Positions 59,641 through 64,000 of a DNA stretch of 64,000 bases are shown piece after piece (position 1 is the first letter of the stretch; each line of letters opens with the position of its first letter). Source of the DNA: Tachypleus tridentatus (lineage: Eukaryota; Arthropoda; Merostomata; Xiphosura; Limulidae). The DNA is taken from assembly GCF_004210375.1 (NCBI RefSeq), contig NC_134837.1, positions 15,073,798 through 15,137,797 of the forward strand. Direction: 5' to 3'. The notes beneath the pieces are model-generated. The model was not told the DNA's origin and ran no database searches. It saw nothing but the letters and a program-made list of their open reading frames with translations. A program made the translations under genes and the position numbers.

Positions 59641-59690
59641 ATTAACAAGTGATTTAATCTCTTTCTTCGTCTGTCTCACTTTCACTGTAA

Positions 59691-59957
59691 TTAGCCCGGC
59701 ATTGCCAGGTGGTTAGGGTGATCGACTAGAAATCTGAGGGTTCGAATCCCCGTCACATCAAACATGTTCGCCTTTTCAGCCGTGGGGGCGTTATAATGTT
59801 ACGGTCACTCTCACTATTCGTTGGTGAAAAAGTAGCTCAACAGTTGGCAGTGGATGGTGATGACTAGCTACCTTCCCTCTAGTCTGACACTGCTAAATTA
59901 GAGACAGCCAGCGTGGATAGCCCTCGTGTAGCTTTGCGCGAAATTCAAAACAAACAA
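59691..59957 (+). mobile_element. SINE family A with 10-bp target duplication
   Basis: TTCACTGTAA lies at 59681-59690 and 59958-59967. The copy has head GCCCGGCATTGCCAGGTGG, a small deletion before box B (GGGTTCGAATCC), a full body and a CAAAACAAACAA tail. Confidence 0.93.
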
Positions 59958-60019
59958 TTCACTGTAACTCCTAACGAAAACGAATTAGTTACTACATGGA
60001 AAATAGAACAATAATTACC

Positions 60020-60229
60020 CTACTTGTCTAGATTAACCAAATAACATGGTCCAGTTGTTCTTCTTTCTAACATGTTTTTTAATTCAAGCAAGAGATGGTC
60101 TACTGATTCTGTTGAATGAACAAATTTCTTGTAGTTTTTTAGGCCTACCATCTTAACGAAGCCGTGAAGGGCATAAAGGCATGCATTCCAGTCTTCTGGT
60201 AAGATAATTTTCTTCAGAGTTAATTTCAT
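60020..60229 (-). CDS. Candidate coding exon or small ORF, unidentified
   Basis: On the minus strand an ATG at 60229 opens 69 codons to a TAG at 60022-60020, with an in-frame stop upstream. The composition is protein-like: MKLTLKKIILPEDWNACL, then ALHGFVKMVGLKNYKKF, then VDHLLLELKNMLERR. It is not repetitive and overlaps none of the local SINEs. Just before the stop the sequence ACAA|GTAGGG could be a splice donor, so this may be the first coding exon of a gene running toward lower coordinates. I recognise no family. A complete 69-residue protein is the alternative. Confidence 0.35.
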   Translation of the reverse strand: MKLTLKKIILPEDWNACLYALHGFVKMVGLKNYKKFVHSTESVDHLLLELKNMLERRTTGPCYLVNLDK

Positions 60230-60610
60230 ATTATTTGCGAACCGTGATTTTAATAGTTTACTTTGTACTGTTTGCTAGCGGGAGTTTCGGATGACGTGTT
60301 ATACCTGAAATTTCCTGAATGTTTAGTTTTGACGTGTTGTCTCGAATATTCGTGAGATTTGGTGGGAAAATACTGAAGATAATAATTCAGTTATTTAACC
60401 AGTGTGGTAGTTAGTTAGCCAGAAGCACTGTAAATACTGAAATTGGTTTTCAAGAAAGTGGTCAGTTTACAAGTGGTTGTTTAGTTTTATTTGTAAGTTA
60501 GACCTTCGTCTGTAGAACTTGTACGTTACAGTCGAAGTAAGAAATCGCTTTCCGTTAAGTGGATTGGAGTTTGCACTATTTTTGCTGAATAAAAAAAAAA
60601 AACACGATTA

Positions 60611-60888
60611 GTTTTGTTTGTTTTGAATTTCACGCAAAGCTACACGAGGGCTATCTGTGATAGCCATCCCTAATTTAGCAGTGTAAGACTAGATGGAAGG
60701 CAACTAGTCATCACCACCCACCGCCAACTCTTGGATTACTCTGTTTACCAACAAACATTGGGACTAGTCGTCACATTATAACGCCCCCTACGGCTGAAAG
60801 GGTGAACATGTTTGGTGTGACCGGGATTCGAACAAGCGACCCTCGGATTACGAGTTGATTGCTTTAACCATCTGGCCACAGTAGGCCC
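60611..60888 (-). mobile_element. SINE family A, full length
   Basis: GTTTTGTTTGTTTTGAATTT tail, CATCACCACCCACCGCCAAC body, GGGATTCGAACAAGCGACCC box B complement and the head TCTGGCCACAGTAGGCCC. Confidence 0.92.
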
Positions 60889-61720
60889 ATCAGAAAACGT
60901 CAATACTGAAACAATACTAAAACTAAAGGTTTTTTTTTTTTGTCCAGTGAAGAAATTATAACCGGACTGAATTTTGGGACTAAACTAAGTTGGTTTGTAT
61001 TAAAAACTAAGAAAAAAAACTAAAAAATAATTGAATGTTTTTATGTTATTACTATTTTTGAAATAAATATGAATAGATAAAACTATATCCAGGTTCATAA
61101 AAAAGTTCTAAACCAATGGTCTTCCAAATACGTCGCATTTTGCCTCCTGAGTTTTTTTATTAATCTAAATCCAACGCTTCAAAGGATACGATACATAGTA
61201 AATTAAAAACTACCATGAAATCGAAGCAACTATTAAGTATAGTGTTTCTGGATGGGTGGTTTCATCTACAAGATAACACATCTGGCGTTCATAGCTCTGT
61301 TACTCTCGGAGAATTAATATGTTCCTTTCATCATCGGGTGAACCACGATGTTCAGTTCCAGTAAATGTTCAATTTTTTCTATCACTACAGAAGAACAAAA
61401 AAAGAACAAAAAAAAGAGAAGAACATTCAGTTTAACACAACTGAATGAAAACGCTGGTGAACTGAATTTAAACGACGAAACCATAAATAGAAAACCATGT
61501 TGTATGAGAACATTTGTCGATATGATAAAAGTATATATATTAGAAACTCGTAGATTATCCTTTAATGTTTCGTAGTCTTGTTGCTTAATCTAAAAATACA
61601 ATTATGTTATAATTTCTACCAGAGGAGTTCCTAAAAACTTCGCTAAATAATTAAGAATAATTAGTTTAAATATGTGTGAACGGCAAACCACATAAAGTTT
61701 ATGTGAAAAATCTGCTTTCG
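60889..61720. other. Intergenic, one weak exon-like signal
   Basis: A good acceptor-like tract (TTTTTTCTATCACTACAG at 61390) precedes an open stretch to 61575. The peptide is Lys-rich and unrecognised, so I do not call it. Confidence 0.35.
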
Positions 61721-61980
61721 GTTTGTTTTGAATTTCGCGCAAAGTTACATGAGGGTTATCTGTGCTAGCCGTCCCAAATTTAGCAGTGTAAGAAGGCAGC
61801 TAGTCATCACTACTCATCGCCAACTCTTGGATCATTCTGTTTATCAACGAACATTGGGACTAATCGTCACATTATACGCCCCCTACGGCTGAAAGGGCGA
61901 ACATGTTTGGTGTGACCAGGATTCGAACCCGCGGCCCTCTTATTACGAGTCGAGTGCCTTAACCATCTGACCACCGGGCC
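61721..61980 (-). mobile_element. SINE family A, full length with 10-bp internal loss
   Basis: Tail GTTTGTTTTGAATTTCGCGC through CCGGGATTCGAACCC-type box B to CTGACCACCGGGCC. The ACTAGAGGGA segment is missing between GTGTAAG and AAGGCAGC. Confidence 0.9.
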
Positions 61981-62182
61981 AAGACTAGAGGGAAAGCAGC
62001 TAGTCATCACCACCCACCGCCAACTCTTGGGCCACTCTTTTACCAACGAATAGTGGGACTGACCGTAACATTATAACGTCTCCACGGCTGAAAGGGCGAA
62101 CATGTTTGGTGTGACCGGGATTCTAGCTCACGACTCTCACATTACAAATTGAGCGTCCAAACCACCTGGCTATTTCTGCCTT
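61981..62182 (-). mobile_element. SINE family A, partial, abutting the previous copy
   Basis: Starts abruptly at AAGACTAGAGGGAAAGCAGC and continues to the head complement CCACCTGGCTATTTCTG. It has no tail, so it looks like a partial tandem duplication or a recombination product with the copy at 61721. Confidence 0.85.
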
Positions 62183-62353
62183 GAGTAACCTCGTTCTCAG
62201 CGGTGTTTTCGACCTTATCCTAAGAACATCTGACAAGGTCTGCTTATTAAGCATCAAAATAAGACTTTCAATATCTTTGTGACTACAGCAACGTAAAAAA
62301 AAACGTAATATTATTTTTTGAATAATTTTAACGAATATTTGACATACTGTTTC

Positions 62354-62480
62354 TCCCAAGTGGCATAGTGGTATATCTACGTACTTACAACCTTAGAAAC
62401 CAGGTTTCGATACCCGTTGTGGGCAGAGCACAGATAGCCAATTGTGTAGCTTTGTGCTTAATTACAAACAAACAAACAAT
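62354..62480 (+). mobile_element. SINE family C, full length
   Basis: TCCCAAGTGGCATAGTGGTA, AGGTTTCGATACCCGTTGTG, GGCAGAGCACAGATAGCC, GTGTAGCTTTGTGCTTAATT and (ACAA)n. This is the best family C reference here. Confidence 0.92.
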
Positions 62481-62714
62481 TATTGAAGATCAAGTATGAG
62501 TATATAGCTGTAGAACTTTCAGACAGCTCCAGTAAAGGACCCAAGAACTAACAGTTATACTTGCCCGAAACGTGGATATTTCTGCTAGTGTTCAATATTA
62601 CACTTTAATTCTCTTTTCTCTGCTAGGAATGTTTCTTTGTTGTTGTTTTCAGATGTAAGTTTTTAATTTGGTTAAGTTGATTTTTTTTTCTTATTACATA
62701 GGTTAAATAAAAAC

Positions 62715-62970
62715 TTCTTTTTACTCTTTGAAGACTCGATTATACACGTGAAAACTACATATTAGCCCTAGGCCTACTTTTTACTCTTTGAAGACTCGAT
62801 TATACACGTGAAAACTACACATTAGCCCTAGGCCTACTTTTTACTCTTTTGAAGACACGATTATACACGTGAAAACTTCACATTAGCCTTAGGCCTACTT
62901 TTTACTCTTTGAAGACTCGATTACACACGTGAAAACTACACATTGGCTTAAGGCTTACTTTTTACTCACT
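62715..62970. repeat. 60-bp repeat, 4 copies
   Basis: CTTTTTACTCTTTGAAGACT, CGATTATACACGTGAAAACT, ACACATTAGCCCTAGGCCTA. Starts fall 60-61 bp apart from 62716. Each unit carries CACGTG and most carry CCTAGG or AGGCCT palindromes. Confidence 0.93.
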
Positions 62971-63159
62971 ACTACCATATTTCTTGAGTTGTATGTGGAT
63001 TATCACACTTCGATATCTGCTAGGATCATTCCCTTGGAAGTACATTTTACTTCGCTAAATAACACATGACTAATCAACAGTATACAGAAAATTAGACAGT
63101 TAAAGGACATTAAACCATTTCAGAAAGTTGCTAACATTATCTAAACGGCCACACTTCCT

Positions 63160-63420
63160 CCACAGGATATATTGTACTCAGTCAGCACTAATTTCAGAAC
63201 CTCCAAGGGAACCAGGAGATACCCCCCCCCCTTCCTCATCCCGCCTGTTACAAGGAATCGTAGCATACCTGTCGCCGTAGTCACGTCAGATAGCCGTATC
63301 AACTCGAGGTATCTCGAGTACGCGCACTTACAGGCAAGTTGTGGTTGGTATGTATGTAGCAGCTGGTGGTCGTACACTTGTTCGTTATTCTATTAAAGCT
63401 AAGTTCTGTGTGGCTCGCGG
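63160..63420. other. GC-richer stretch, unassigned
   Basis: Contains a C run near 63221, CTCGAGGTATCTCGAG (a 16-bp palindrome near 63304) and CACGTCAG. It may be promoter-like or an exon of a gene beyond the window. Open frames exist on both strands, but neither peptide is recognisable. Confidence 0.25.
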
Positions 63421-64000
63421 AAGAATATTGGAATAAAGAAAAGGAAGGCAAAGTTACTGAAAAACAACAACAACAACAAAAGGGATAAACATGAGTGTTT
63501 TGAATGTGTAGGATCCACACTTAGTGTAAGAAAATATAGGTTGTGAAGTCACGGAAGAATTAACATCATAGACTTGGACACGTCTACCTGTTAGGTGAGA
63601 AATTTTAGTGCCGAGGGTAAGTGAACTTCAGCGGCAGCGTTGCATGCTAGGATTATTTAATTTTTTTTTTTTTTTTACAACTCACCCTAACGTTAAAACA
63701 GGAAAGTTAGGCATAAGTATCTTCTGTCGTCTGATAACTGAAACAAATGGATAAGCCTAACGTCCAATATTATAGCTTGGTTAACTAAACGAAAGTGTAC
63801 CTACTCCGTGAGGTCGCTAAAGAAAAAAAACGTGTGGTGGTGTTCGTCGCGACCAAAACAAACAAACAAACCACAAACCTGTCATATTCGGTGGTGATTC
63901 AACTGTGTTTGTTTCTGGACTTTCAACAAGGTAACCCAAGAAACCTTCCTGGTAAAAGCACTAGAGGTGAGTCTTTACTTGTTTACATATGTTGAACTTA

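Noticed and set aside
61348-61575. Possible exon after a good acceptor-like tract
   Set aside because: Lys-rich, unrecognised peptide with no partner exon; likely chance.
63141-63396. Overlapping open frames on both strands near the right end
   Set aside because: Neither peptide is recognisable. The GC-rich composition alone explains their length.

Overview
This window is animal nuclear DNA. It is AT-rich and gene-poor, with long introns, canonical GT-AG splice sites, tRNA-derived SINEs and many short tandem arrays. It has no bacterial-type operons, ribosome binding sites or CRISPR arrays. The dominant SINE looks to me like the one common in horseshoe crab (Limulus/Tachypleus) sequence. That is recall, not a search, so I put the window down as probably chelicerate, most likely a horseshoe crab.

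One protein-coding gene can be assembled with confidence, on the + strand. It has seven coding exons (22342-22525, 36407-38291, 40933-41065, 41944-42126, 45004-45214, 46467-46599, 47311-47356). All six junctions keep the reading frame and give a 924-residue protein. The N-terminal 640 or so residues are Ser/Thr-rich and lack a recognisable fold. Two PDZ domains follow at about 646-734 and 822-905. The second closely resembles the PDZ domains of pro-interleukin-16 and PDZD2. An AATAAA signal lies 126 bases after the stop. The protein is probably a cytoplasmic or junctional scaffold.

The rest is repeats. There are three abundant tRNA-headed SINE families, called A, B and C here, plus rarer ones. 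A, B and C share a 3' module, which suggests one LINE partner. Also present are short hairpin elements with a hammerhead-like core box and 14-15 bp target duplications, a 182-bp hAT MITE with a perfect 8-bp target duplication, and a decayed CR1-like LINE fragment. About 20 tandem arrays have units of 24-71 bp. They include a 48-bp satellite at 51.7-53.4 kb that is open on both strands and a 44-bp array apparently grown out of a SINE tail at 15.1 kb.

Layout: 1-21 kb is intergenic, with SINEs and minisatellites. 21-22.5 kb holds the 5' part of the PDZ gene. 22.5-36.4 kb is its large first coding intron, full of SINEs and arrays. 36.4-47.5 kb holds the remaining exons, and the last 5-6 kb of this is nearly SINE-free. 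47.5-64 kb is intergenic, with the 48-bp satellite, SINEs, the hAT MITE, the LINE remnant and one unassigned candidate coding exon on the minus strand (60020-60229).
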